The notes below the pieces were generated by a model. It was not told the DNA's origin, searched no databases, and was given only the letters and a program-made list of their open reading frames with translations. From JAFGJQ01 sp052034525 (lineage in GTDB: Bacteria > Planctomycetota > Phycisphaerae > UBA1845), in assembly GCA_052034525.1 (NCBI GenBank), contig JBPOIK010000142.1, forward strand, positions 1-15,841: a DNA stretch of 15,841 nt, written 5' to 3'. Shown piece after piece: positions 1-7,213 of the stretch. How positions within the stretch are numbered: position 1 is the stretch's first letter; each line of letters starts with the position of its first letter. The position numbers and the translations under genes were made by a program.

Positions 1-75
1 AGCATAAAAGCGACGTGCGGGGCGACAAGACTTGCCGAGAACCCGTGAGATGAGGTATATGGACGGAAGGAAAAC

Positions 76-129
76 TGGCCGGTTTTAACCCGCCCATACG
101 TGGCCTAGTTTAACCCGCCCGGCGACACA
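76..129. repeat. Tandem 20-bp repeats, probable end of an insertion sequence off the left edge
   Basis: Two near-identical 20-bp units lie exactly 25 bp apart, at 76-95 and 101-120; both begin TGGCC and end TTTAACCCGCCC, and 17 of 20 bases match by eye. The sequence just after them ends GACACA at about 129. Read on the other strand this gives a TGT terminus followed by repeated GGGCGGGTTAAA...GGCCA units. Multiple short terminal repeats behind a TG...CA tip are known from IS21-family elements, and I infer that the body of such an element lies to the left of the window. No transposase coding sequence is visible in 1-130, so the family is uncertain. No gene is seen in 1-180. Confidence 0.4.
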
Positions 130-180
130 ACGCTCCGGCGTGTGATGGCCGGGCAATGTTCAAGTGCGGATTCGCGGGTC

Positions 181-648
181 TCAACCCCGCGGACGCGCGT
201 TTCGGGCGCCCCGGGCTGATTCGGCGGGCATCAGGCTCTGGCCGCAGCGCGGACACACGCGGTTAGAAAGCCCCTCCGCGTTGTCGACGGGAACCCAGTC
301 GGCTTTCTCGATCTTGATCTGCGTGGGCTGTGCCTTGTCGTCATACTGAAAGGCCACGTTGTATACGCCGTGCTGGGGGCAGGCAAATCGAAAGCTGACG
401 TACATGTTGTCTGCGTTGCATTTTGGACACACTCGCGGGCCGACGTCGGCGTTGTCCTCAAGGGTGTTGCCGCAGTTGAGACACCGCCATGTGACGGTGA
501 AATCAAAAGGGGTTCGTGTGACGGGAACAATGGCGCTCTTATCTTCGGCCGTGTACTGGTAACCGATGCTGACGCCGAGGGCGATCAGCAAGACGACAGC
601 CAAGATGATTTTCCAGGGGCGGCTGGATTTCGGTGTGTCTGCCGACAT
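181..648 (-). CDS. Membrane-anchored zinc-ribbon protein, partner of the upstream prepilin-like protein
   Basis: A 155-residue protein of unrecognised family. One hydrophobic helix at about residues 12-30 anchors it, leaving the rest probably outside the membrane. Four metal-ligand pairs are visible: CxxC at 56/59, CPKC at 74-77, CPQH at 90-93 and CPRC at 132-135, so one or two zinc-ribbon folds are likely. The start at 648 is chosen because GAGG lies about 9 bases upstream; an in-frame start at 696 would overlap the preceding gene and lacks such support. The gene begins 14 bases after the stop of the prepilin-like gene, so the two are almost certainly co-transcribed. The last dozen residues are rich in Arg and Ala. 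The role is unknown; assembly or quality control of a pilin-like fibre or a secreted cargo is speculation. Confidence 0.72.
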   Translation of the reverse strand: MSADTPKSSRPWKIILAVVLLIALGVSIGYQYTAEDKSAIVPVTRTPFDFTVTWRCLNCGNTLEDNADVGPRVCPKCNADNMYVSFRFACPQHGVYNVAFQYDDKAQPTQIKIEKADWVPVDNAEGLSNRVCPRCGQSLMPAESARGARNARPRG

Positions 649-662
649 CGTGAGTATCCTCA

Positions 663-1571
663 TTACGGGTATGCAGGGATTCGACCGGTCCACCAATGAA
701 GGTTGGCGTGGGAGAAGATGTAGTGGTACTCCTCATTCCAGTTCCACTGCCTTCCGTAATCCTTTCCTTCTTCGTCAAGATTGCAGAACGTGCAGTCGTT
801 GGCCACACCGCGTGGGTCTTTTTTTTGGGGGCCTTCCCGAAGTGCTTTCTCTGTCTGGACGCGATGCACCGCCCCGTCCAGGCTTGAGACATTGATCCTG
901 CCCGCGTGGCGGCCCGTCAGCCAGGTGGGGCCGCTGTACCACCCTCGGATTCCATCGTCCCAGACGAGCCGACCACCGTCGCGCCAGGGAACCCCTTTGC
1001 CCAGCAGGTTCGTATTGGTGAGATCTGTTTTGACCAGAGCTGTGTCCGGACCTACCTCGGCGAAGAGGATGGTGTTGGCCGGACGGCGCGGCGCGTATCG
1101 TTCAAGATTGAAGGAATGGGGCTCGCCCCAGTGGCGGAACACATAATTCAGGCCATATCCACACGATGCCACCGTGGCTACCGCATGAGGCGGAGCGCTT
1201 GGAGAGGGATGCTTGGCCTCAAAATTGAACTGGCTGCGGAAGGGATCGCCCGGGCAGATCAGGATGTTCGGATCGCCCAGATACTTGGGAAACAGCTTAT
1301 AGAACCACAAATCGCCCTTTTTGACGTACCAGTCGTATTCACTCCAGGCGTTGGGCGGGATGAAGCCGTTGCTGTCCATCTGGTACGTAATGATCCCGAA
1401 TGCGGTCTGTTTGGAATTCGACGCGCACACGACGGCCTGGGCCTGCTGACGTGCCCGTTTCATTGACGGCAGCAGAACCGATATAAGCAGCGCGATGATG
1501 CTGACCACGACCAGCAGTTCGATCAGGGTGAAACCGTGCCGCTGTGAAGCGCGGGATGGGATTGGCACCAT
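663..1571 (-). CDS. Type IV pilin-like protein with N-terminal cleavage/methylation signal and H-X9-DG motif
   Basis: A 302-residue protein. After a 13-residue basic leader comes the prepilin peptidase signal RHG|FTLIELLVVVS, with the conserved Glu at +5, followed by a long hydrophobic helix ending near the KRAR/QAQAVVCASN stretch. Near the C-terminus, at about residues 222-233, there is a His, nine residues, then Asp-Gly (RHAGRINVSSLDGAV). This is the H-X9-DG motif of the large planctomycete family of secreted pseudopilin-like proteins. The start at 1571 is preferred because GGAG sits 9 bases upstream; the alternatives at 1586 and 1652 lack this. It is the first gene of a minus-strand pair with the zinc-ribbon protein. 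The role of the family is not established; export or surface display by a type II secretion/type IV pilus-like machine is inferred from the signal. Confidence 0.85.
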   Translation of the reverse strand: MVPIPSRASQRHGFTLIELLVVVSIIALLISVLLPSMKRARQQAQAVVCASNSKQTAFGIITYQMDSNGFIPPNAWSEYDWYVKKGDLWFYKLFPKYLGDPNILICPGDPFRSQFNFEAKHPSPSAPPHAVATVASCGYGLNYVFRHWGEPHSFNLERYAPRRPANTILFAEVGPDTALVKTDLTNTNLLGKGVPWRDGGRLVWDDGIRGWYSGPTWLTGRHAGRINVSSLDGAVHRVQTEKALREGPQKKDPRGVANDCTFCNLDEEGKDYGRQWNWNEEYHYIFSHANLHWWTGRIPAYP

Positions 1572-1618
1572 ATGTGCGATCTCCATCGGAGAGTGGCCAT
1601 CTTGGCTAATCTGTTGCA

Positions 1619-1642
1619 CGCCGGGTTGCCGACAACCCGGTG
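1619..1642 (-). promoter_or_regulatory. Hairpin in the leader of the minus-strand prepilin-like gene
   Basis: A perfect 8-bp inverted repeat, CCGGGTTG at 1621-1628 and CAACCCGG at 1633-1640, closes a 4-base loop and can be extended by a G-T and a C-G pair. It lies about 50 bases upstream of the start codon at 1571. No T-run follows on either strand, so it is not a classical terminator. A transcribed leader structure or protein-binding palindrome is possible; function is not shown. Confidence 0.35.
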
Positions 1643-1652
1643 AAGACGTCAA

Positions 1653-2416
1653 ACGCGAGCAAGTTGAGAGGTGTCCCGTAAGTAATGTGCCTCATTTTTC
1701 TGGCCGAGTCAAGCTTACGCATTCGTGTTCTGAGAAGGAGGATTGACAGCTTCTGGAAGGCTGGCCATCCTGAATCGAGACCGCCGCTTGTATCCGGCGA
1801 AATGGGGTAGACGCGGTAAGCGCTCGGTGATTTGCGTTCGGCGGCGAGGGGGGGCCTAGTATGCTGCGCCGATTGGGGGAGTAGCAGGTCGGATCGCGTG
1901 GGACACTGGCCGCGAATCGCGAGGGGCTGGAGACAAGCGGCCTGAACGCGTCGAACGGCGCCGGCCCTTCTGGCCGGGCGCTGCGATCGGGGTTGGCTGT
2001 TCTGGCCGGGGGGCACCCCGGCCGGCTCCAGCCGACCGGTCCGTGGCCCCGGCTTCCGCCAGCTCTTTCTTGATCCACGGAGACCGCCGGAGGATTCGGA
2101 CTGGCTCCGTTGGTCCACCCCCGTGGCCACATCGCCCGCTTGCTCCGCAGCGAGGATCCGGCCTCGCTCCCGCCCGCGACCCGGTTGGCTGCGCAATTCG
2201 CCCGCTCCATGCCCACTCCCACTTCCTGAACCCCTCTCACCCGCCGCCCGTCCACTCATACCGACCAGATTGTCCCCGGGCAGACGAGCGGCCACTGGCG
2301 AAAATGTGGCGTTGGAGATGTAAGAAACGGAGGTCTCTAGAAAAACAGCAGAAGAAAGCTAGAAAACCGTACGTGCGGTTGCGGCGCAGACGCACTCCAG
2401 CCCTGGGAACGTTCTG
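1653..2416. other. Divergent intergenic region, about 760 bp, no convincing gene
   Basis: This stretch separates the two divergent prepilin-like modules and should hold both promoters. Long open frames exist on both strands, but their translations are low-complexity Arg/Pro/Gly/Ser text with no recognisable domain and look like GC-rich shadows. Two strong hairpins are visible. One at 1959-1981 pairs GCGCCGGCC with GGCCGGGCGC with one bulge. One at 2002-2025 has a perfect 8-bp stem, GGCCGGGG/CCCCGGCC, around GGCA. Neither has a T-tract. An isolated AAGGAGG at about 1734-1740 is not followed by a start codon at usable distance. I could not pick a sigma-70 promoter with confidence. Confidence 0.5.
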
Positions 2417-3364
2417 ATGACGGGATCGACGACTTGTTCACATGCTCAAAATGGAAGTCCGACCGCCCGGGTAATACAGTCCGGCTTTACTCTTGTCGAA
2501 TTGCTTGTTGTCGTATCGATCATCACCCTCCTGATCTCGATTCTCCTGCCTTCCGTTGGTAAGGCCCGTAAGTCCGCACAGCGAGTGGTGTGCGCGTCTA
2601 ACCAGCGCCAGATCGCCGCAGCCGTTGCTTCCTATATCGCGTCCAACGACGACTGGATGAATCCGGTCGAGGACTGGTGGCCGCTGGGAGACGGCCGCGT
2701 GGAGGTGACGTTTCGCGTGATTCTCTTTCCCTACGTGGGGAGCGTGCCGCAGATTTTTGACTGCCCCTCCGAACGGGTTTACAAGTACGCGGATGGCTTC
2801 TCGAATGCCGACGAGAGACGCGCCATCGCGCTGGGCGGCCCATCCACCGCAGACCGGGAAAACTGGGATCGGCTCTTCGGCATCGTTCATCCGCTGGAAC
2901 GATGGAACTTCGGCGGCATCGGTATTGCCGGCGTCCACTGGTTCCGGAAAAACCCTCCAGACCTGTTGACGCGCAAAAAGACGATGCCATTCGGGCGAGC
3001 CGTCGAGTCCGGCTACTACGAAGGCCTGAAAAAATACGCGGAAATCAAGGCTCCGACGAGACTGATCTGGTTTGGTGACGGCGCCGGAGATGACACGCTC
3101 GCCAAGTGGGGCAGCGACAACGGATGGTGGATCCGATCCCCGGCATCGGACTATTCGCAAGGCGATCCCGGCTTCAACCGGGTGTTGCAGAACGATTACG
3201 GCTGCCGCCGGCACAGCAACAAGGCGAATTACGTATTTGCGGACGGCCACGTGGAATTGCTGGATGCCAATCGTATTCCCTGCAACGAGGATCAGTGCTG
3301 GTGGTCGATTCTCCCCTACGTCCATCGCCCCCGGACGGTTGCGGTTTGGAAGGAGCCGTTATGA
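2417..3364 (+). CDS. Type IV pilin-like protein with N-terminal cleavage/methylation signal and H-X9-DG motif (second copy)
   Basis: A 315-residue protein with a 23-residue leader, then the prepilin signal QSG|FTLVELLVVVS with Glu at +5, and a hydrophobic helix running into GKARKSAQRVVCASN. The H-X9-DG motif is at about residues 266-277 (RHSNKANYVFADGHV). It matches the protein at 663-1571 in architecture and in the N-terminal block, but the middle has diverged and is richer in Trp (DDWMNPVEDWW, SDNGWWIRSP). The ATG at 2417 is the only good start before the signal; its Shine-Dalgarno (GGGA) is weak. Its stop overlaps the next start as ATGA, indicating translational coupling. It is probably the exported component of a surface or secretion apparatus. 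The family is clear; the function is unknown. Confidence 0.87.
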   Translation: MTGSTTCSHAQNGSPTARVIQSGFTLVELLVVVSIITLLISILLPSVGKARKSAQRVVCASNQRQIAAAVASYIASNDDWMNPVEDWWPLGDGRVEVTFRVILFPYVGSVPQIFDCPSERVYKYADGFSNADERRAIALGGPSTADRENWDRLFGIVHPLERWNFGGIGIAGVHWFRKNPPDLLTRKKTMPFGRAVESGYYEGLKKYAEIKAPTRLIWFGDGAGDDTLAKWGSDNGWWIRSPASDYSQGDPGFNRVLQNDYGCRRHSNKANYVFADGHVELLDANRIPCNEDQCWWSILPYVHRPRTVAVWKEPL

Positions 3365-3894
3365 GCGAGAGGGCAAGAACAGTAGGCACGCTGCTGGCTG
3401 CCGGAGCCCTGTTGGTCGGTGTTGTCGTGCTGTGCATCTCGCGGCTGAGGTCGGCGTTGGCGGTCGGCGAAGAAGGTCTCCAGGTCTGGTTCTACGACCA
3501 GAGCGAGCGAGCGCTTTACAAAGTGGGAAGGGATTCCATACCGCCTCACGAGGGTGTGGGCGGTGTCCGGGACGATGGCGTCCGCGCGATTGTCGTGGCC
3601 CAGGAGGGACAGTGCAACGTTCCTGAGGCCAGACGGATTGCCTATCTGGAGACGTATACGCCGGAACTCAAACGGCTGCTGGAGGATGTCCGGGTCGCGC
3701 GGACACAAGGCCGAGCCCCCGAGAAGCCCATTCCCTCCGGCGACAGCGGGTATTTCGACGAGAACACGCTTGTGCGCCGTCTGGAGGAGGACACCTGGCA
3801 TGACATGACCACGCTGGAGGCTCGGCGCATCGTTACAGAGTGGCGGCAGACTCGTGCCTCGGATGGAAGCCCTTTGATCGTATGTACACCGTGA
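3361..3894 (+). CDS. Small membrane-anchored protein coupled to the prepilin-like gene
   Basis: A 177-residue protein. It starts with MSERAR and one hydrophobic segment at about residues 9-27, followed by an extracytoplasmic region with VWFYDQSERALYKV, a GVRAIVVAQEGQC segment and a YLETYTPELKRLL helix. This pattern resembles uncharacterised planctomycete proteins found beside H-X9-DG proteins; I do not know a function. The start is fixed by the ATGA overlap with the prepilin-like gene; an upstream start at 3106 would lie wholly inside that gene. Two Cys residues occur, one in the anchor and one in the EGQC stretch, and a third just before the end (VCTP). It occupies the same position relative to its prepilin-like gene as the zinc-ribbon protein does in the divergent module, although the sequences are unrelated by eye. 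Confidence 0.78.
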   Translation: MSERARTVGTLLAAGALLVGVVVLCISRLRSALAVGEEGLQVWFYDQSERALYKVGRDSIPPHEGVGGVRDDGVRAIVVAQEGQCNVPEARRIAYLETYTPELKRLLEDVRVARTQGRAPEKPIPSGDSGYFDENTLVRRLEEDTWHDMTTLEARRIVTEWRQTRASDGSPLIVCTP

Positions 3895-4081
3895 CCGGGG
3901 AACCGCTCGCGGCGCCGGCGAACGAACCCGGCCGCCAGACAACCGAGCGGCCACCTCCCGTGACGGACGGCGTATCGACGGTCACGGTGCCCGCCGAGCG
4001 ATGGCGGGTCGGGCGGCGGAGACTCAGAATGGGTCTGATTTCCGCATGAATAACTGACACGTTCTGTGGAGGAGACAGCGC
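3895..4081 (+). other. Gap before the PepSY-DUF1080 gene; Shine-Dalgarno near its end
   Basis: This spacer of 187 bases contains no recognisable gene. A short open frame crosses it but encodes no known motif. It ends with GGAGGAGACAGCGC in front of the ATG at 4082, a good Shine-Dalgarno that fixes the next start. No intrinsic terminator is seen, so read-through from the prepilin-like operon is possible. Confidence 0.4.
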
Positions 4082-5050
4082 ATGTCGAGATGGTGGACGG
4101 CCGGTTGTCTAATGGGTTTGGGATTGCTGACAACAGCGGCTCTGGCGGAGACTGAAGAAGGATCCGAGCTTGCCCGGGTCCAGGCGGTGGTCAGTGATGC
4201 GCGGATCACGATGACACAGGCGCTGGAAGCTGCCGGGAAGGAGGTTCAAGAGGGAAAACCTTTCCGGGTGGAGCTTTTGCTGAAGAACGCGCGGGCGCAG
4301 TACGAGGTCACAATGCTGGCCGGCGAGGAGTGTGTGGAAGTAGCGATCGACGCTACAAGCGGCAAAGTGCTCGGCGTGCGGAAGGAAAGAATGGAGACGA
4401 CCGCCGGCCACCGCTGGAATTTCGACAAGGATCCGGCCGGCGAATCGCCGCCCGGCTGGATCATCCGGCAGAACAATCCGACGAAACAACTGGCCGCATG
4501 GACGATAGAACCCTCGGCGGATGCGGTCAGCAAGCCGAACGTCCTGAACGTGAAGACCGAAAACGGCAACGCCACCTTCAACCTGGCGCTTGTGGAGAAG
4601 GCGGTGTACCGGGATCTCCATCTGACCGTCAAGATCCGCGCCAACACCGGGGAGGACGACCAGGGGGGCGGGCTCATCTGGCGATGCAAGGACGAGAACA
4701 ATTACTATGTCTGCCGGATCAACCCGATCGAGAACAATTTTCGATTGTACAAGATGGTGAACGGCAAACGCACGAAGCTGCAGTCTGCAGACTTCGAGAC
4801 TCCCGCGGGGCAGTGGTTCACGCTTCGCGTCCGGATGAAGGGCAACGAAATCACCTGTTACTGCAATGGCCGGAAATGGCTCGAGGCCAGGGATGACACG
4901 TTCCCCGACGCCGGCATGATCGGCTTGTGGACGAAGGCCGACGCGTGCAGCTCGTTTGACGATCTGCGGGCCTGGCCGATCGTCGGTGAAGGAGAGAGCG
5001 GCGAACCGGCGCCGGTTTCCGCCGGTGTTGAACCGCCCGAGACGCCGTGA
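4082..5050 (+). CDS. Secreted PepSY + DUF1080 (3-keto-disaccharide hydrolase-like) two-domain protein
   Basis: A 322-residue exported protein. A signal peptide covers about residues 1-22, ending AALA|E. Residues about 30-105 look like a PepSY domain: a helix with MTQALEAAGKEVQEGK, then strands carrying RAQYEVTMLAGEECVEVAID and ATSGKVLGVRKE. Residues about 108-305 look like a DUF1080/LamG-type beta-sandwich: HRWNFDKDPAGESPPGW, then GGGLIWRCKDENNYYVCRI, then FTLRVRMKGNEITCYCNGR and GMIGLWTKADACSSFDDL. PepSY domains usually inhibit proteases or sense the periplasm. DUF1080 domains bind or cleave sugars and are very common in planctomycetes. The short tail is rich in Glu and Pro. The gene follows the second prepilin-like module on the same strand. 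Enzymatic activity is not demonstrable from the sequence; the fold could be purely carbohydrate-binding. Confidence 0.75.
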   Translation: MSRWWTAGCLMGLGLLTTAALAETEEGSELARVQAVVSDARITMTQALEAAGKEVQEGKPFRVELLLKNARAQYEVTMLAGEECVEVAIDATSGKVLGVRKERMETTAGHRWNFDKDPAGESPPGWIIRQNNPTKQLAAWTIEPSADAVSKPNVLNVKTENGNATFNLALVEKAVYRDLHLTVKIRANTGEDDQGGGLIWRCKDENNYYVCRINPIENNFRLYKMVNGKRTKLQSADFETPAGQWFTLRVRMKGNEITCYCNGRKWLEARDDTFPDAGMIGLWTKADACSSFDDLRAWPIVGEGESGEPAPVSAGVEPPETP

Positions 5051-5117
5051 CAGAGCGACAGATCGCAGGCCGCCCCGTTCGCGCGAACCCGGTTCGGGTC
5101 GGCCGCTCATCGCAGAC

Positions 5118-5225
5118 TGGCGGATCGATGGGGTTGTCGTCGGCGTCGTATCGGTGGATCCGGTTCTTGCGACCGAGATCGCCCGTCGCGTCGCCGACAA
5201 TGGTCACGCCGGGCAGGCCCTTCAC
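5118..5225 (-). pseudogene. Possible short coding relic downstream of frr
   Basis: In the 216-base gap between two genes, the minus strand reads, from a GTG at 5225, as KGLPGVTIVGDATGD, then NRIHRYDADDNPIDPP. Codon third positions are GC-rich and the text looks protein-like, unlike the Arg/Pro shadow that follows. Continuing the frame would run antisense into the end of the DUF1080 gene. It may be the stump of a gene once located after frr, or coincidence. I recognise no family. Confidence 0.2.
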
Positions 5226-5266
5226 GGCGGTACCGGCCGCCGCCGGGCCGCGCTTCGGCCGAGGCG

Positions 5267-5833
5267 TCAGATTTCCTCGATTTCCCTGGTCTTGGCGGCC
5301 ACCAGGCCGTCGATGTCGTCCTCGTGTTTTTTGGTCATCTTCTGAATGGAGTCTTTGGCGGATTCGGCCTGATCCTCCGTCAGGGCGGCGTCTTTCTTGT
5401 TCGTGTCGATGGTCTTGTTGGCGTTGCGGCGGACATTGCGCAGAGCGACCTTCTGAGCCTCGGCCAGTTTGCGGACCTGCTGGACAAGCTGCTGCCGCCG
5501 TTCGACCGAAAGCGGCGGTACGGGAAGCCGAATGGACTTGCCGTCGCTCTGCGGCGCAATGCCGATGTTCGACGCCTGGATGGCCTTCTCGATGTCTTTC
5601 AAGACGCTCGGGTCAAACGGTTTTACCAGGATCGTGGACGGGTCGGGCACGCTGATCGTGGCCAGTTCGCGCAACTGGCTCGTCATGCCATAACTGGGCA
5701 CCTCCACCCGCAGATGGTCGACAAGCCCCACGGAGGCCCGTCCGGCCCGGACGCCCCGCAATTCCTCCTTGAAATACTCGATGACCTTGCTCATTTCGTC
5801 GCGGCATTGCTTTTCGATCGCAGACGCGGGCAT
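5267..5833 (-). CDS. frr: Ribosome recycling factor
   Basis: A 188-residue protein, the usual length for RRF. It splits the post-termination 70S complex together with EF-G after release of the nascent chain. Recognisable family text includes the N-terminal helix with KEELRGVRAGRASVGLVD, then VEVPSYGM, QLRELATISVPDPSTILV, KDIEKAIQASNIGIAPQSDG, IRLPVPPLSVERRQQLVQQV and the C-terminal helical segment ending near TREIEEI. This covers the whole three-helix bundle plus the beta/alpha/beta domain. GGAG lies about 9 bases before the ATG at 5833. In many bacteria frr follows tsf and pyrH; here the upstream neighbour is metF, 168 bases away, so the usual cluster is not kept. No clear intrinsic terminator follows. 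Confidence 0.96.
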   Translation of the reverse strand: MPASAIEKQCRDEMSKVIEYFKEELRGVRAGRASVGLVDHLRVEVPSYGMTSQLRELATISVPDPSTILVKPFDPSVLKDIEKAIQASNIGIAPQSDGKSIRLPVPPLSVERRQQLVQQVRKLAEAQKVALRNVRRNANKTIDTNKKDAALTEDQAESAKDSIQKMTKKHEDDIDGLVAAKTREIEEI

Positions 5834-6001
5834 GTCACTTCACTCCATCGGCCGTGTTATCTGACTGGAACCATTGTCCGGCGCCGTCCGCTGCGCCAGC
5901 GCCTTCGACAGATCAGTCTAGCGGCGTTCGCCTGGAACGACAAGCCGTCGGTGGCTCTCACCCGTAGCGGGGCGTGTGTGCGGTGTATTTTCGCGGAGCG
6001 G

Positions 6002-6904
6002 TCACGGATCGGCCGGGGCGGCGTGCGCCGCGCGGGCATCCACGCGCGCCTTGATCTGCTGATAGATGGCACGCGTTGCAGTGGACCGGTTCAACGTGTA
6101 GAAATGGATGCCGGCGGCGTCGTTGTCCAGCAGGTCGCGGCATTGCTCCGTCGCGTGATACATGCCCAGTTGGCGGACGGCGTCCACGTCGTCCTCCACC
6201 GCCTCGACTTTCTCCAGAAGCTCGCGCGGAATCGAGGCTCCGCACAACTCGGTGAAGCGTTTGATCTGCCCGACACTCAGGATGGGCATGATACCGGCGA
6301 TGATCGGAACGTGAATGCCGCGTGCGGCGGCCCGGTCGCGGAAGCGATAGAATACCTGGTTGTCGAAAAAGAGCTGGCTGACCAGGTAATCACAGCCCGC
6401 ATCCACTTTCCGCGCGAGGAAGTCGAGGTCCATATCGGGGCTGGAGGCCTCCGGATGGGTTTCCGGATGGCACGCACCGCCGATGCAGAAATCGTGTCGA
6501 TCCTTGAGAAACTCGACCAGCTCATTTGCGTGGGCGAAGCCGTCTGCCTGGCTCTGGAAGGCCGTCCGGCCGGCCGGCGGGTCGCCGCGCAGGGCCAGGA
6601 TGTTCTCCAGCCCGCGCGCCCTCAGATCGTCCGCGACCGCCGCGATATCCCGCCGACTCGACGCGGCGCAAGTGATGTGGGCCAGGGCCTCGATCCGCAT
6701 GTCGCTTCGGATCCGGGCGACCAGTTCGACCGTCTTGCGGCGCGTGGACCCGCCGGCGCCCCACGTCACCGACACGAAGCTCGGCGCCAGCGGCTTGAGC
6801 TTTTCGATGGTGACGTACAGATCCCAGAACCCGATTTCATCCTTAGGCGGGAAGAACTCGAACGACACGGTGGCGCGCTGGCGGAGTTCGTCGGAAATTC
6901 TCAT
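6002..6904 (-). CDS. metF: 5,10-methylenetetrahydrofolate reductase
   Basis: A 300-residue cytoplasmic FAD enzyme of the short bacterial MetF type. It reduces 5,10-methylene-THF to 5-methyl-THF, the methyl donor for methionine synthesis. Family motifs in order: VSFEFFPPKDE near the N-terminus, containing the Glu equivalent to the E. coli catalytic Glu28; FVSVTWGAGGSTR; LAHITCAASSRRDI; NILALRGDPP, with the FAD-contacting Asp; GGACHPETHPEA; and KVDAGCDYLVSQLFFDN followed by VPIIAGIMPI. I chose the ATG at 6904; a GTG five codons upstream at 6919 is possible and neither has a strong Shine-Dalgarno. It lies just downstream of the tRNA-Tyr gene on the same strand. A diverged copy of bases 6581-6697 occurs in inverted orientation at 7481-7597. 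Confidence 0.95.
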   Translation of the reverse strand: MRISDELRQRATVSFEFFPPKDEIGFWDLYVTIEKLKPLAPSFVSVTWGAGGSTRRKTVELVARIRSDMRIEALAHITCAASSRRDIAAVADDLRARGLENILALRGDPPAGRTAFQSQADGFAHANELVEFLKDRHDFCIGGACHPETHPEASSPDMDLDFLARKVDAGCDYLVSQLFFDNQVFYRFRDRAAARGIHVPIIAGIMPILSVGQIKRFTELCGASIPRELLEKVEAVEDDVDAVRQLGMYHATEQCRDLLDNDAAGIHFYTLNRSTATRAIYQQIKARVDARAAHAAPADP

Positions 6905-6931
6905 GATGCGCAACGGCACCGAGGGATCGAC

Positions 6932-7014
6932 TGGGCGCGGAAGGATTCGAACCTTCGAAGGCTTACGCCAACGGGTTTACAGCCCGTCCCCTTTGGCCAC
7001 TCGGGCACACGCCC
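6932..7014 (-). tRNA. tRNA-Tyr (anticodon GUA)
   Basis: An 83-base class II tRNA. The acceptor pairs GGGCGTG at the 5' end with CGCGCCC at the 3' end, with one G-T pair, followed by discriminator A. The anticodon stem-loop reads GGGCTGTAAACCC, giving GUA. A long variable arm (about GTTGGCGTAAGCC) and the T-arm AAGGTTCGAATCCTT are clear. CCA is not encoded. The gene is transcribed toward metF, with only 27 bases between them. No tRNA-associated integrase or att duplication is evident. Confidence 0.95.
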
Positions 7015-7213
7015 CACCTTCACGAACCGGATTGTTGAGCCGATCGGCACGCGGCAGCACCTTCTCTCAGGAGCCGTCGGGCCGCCACAGGCGAGGCCCG
7101 CAGGCTCAGTCCGGGAATCACACTCTGCCGGTTCGGCCTCGGCTGGCAGCCACAAGGCTGCCCGGTGCCCGGCATTCCAATCGGCCACCGGGCGCGCCAG
7201 CCGCAGAAATTAA
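7015..7213. other. Gap upstream of tRNA-Tyr, no gene
   Basis: About 200 bases of GC-rich sequence hold the likely promoter of the tRNA on the minus strand, though no clear -35/-10 pair can be named. It contains short inverted GC-rich blocks but nothing that can be assigned. Confidence 0.3.

Noticed and set aside
1734..1746. AAGGAGG as a ribosome site for a small plus-strand gene
   Set aside because: No start codon at usable spacing and no coding-like frame follows.
1606..2295. Minus-strand open frame of 229 residues in the divergent gap
   Set aside because: Low-complexity Arg/Ser/Gly/Pro composition, overlaps the leader of the prepilin-like gene, and no recognisable motif.
2043..2417. Plus-strand open frame of 124 residues before the second prepilin-like gene
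   Set aside because: Pro/Arg/Ser-rich shadow text with no family features, no ribosome site and a basic nonsense-like end.
4109..5200. Minus-strand open frame of 363 residues opposite the DUF1080 gene
   Set aside because: Shadow of the plus-strand gene, which has a signal peptide, ribosome site and domain text.
6901..7188. Minus-strand open frame with VPEWPKGTGCKPVGVSLRRF text
   Set aside because: It is the translation of the tRNA-Tyr gene and its flanks, a common false gene.
5324..7213. Very long plus-strand open frame opposite frr and metF
   Set aside because: Antisense shadow of two well-identified genes plus the tRNA in GC-rich DNA.
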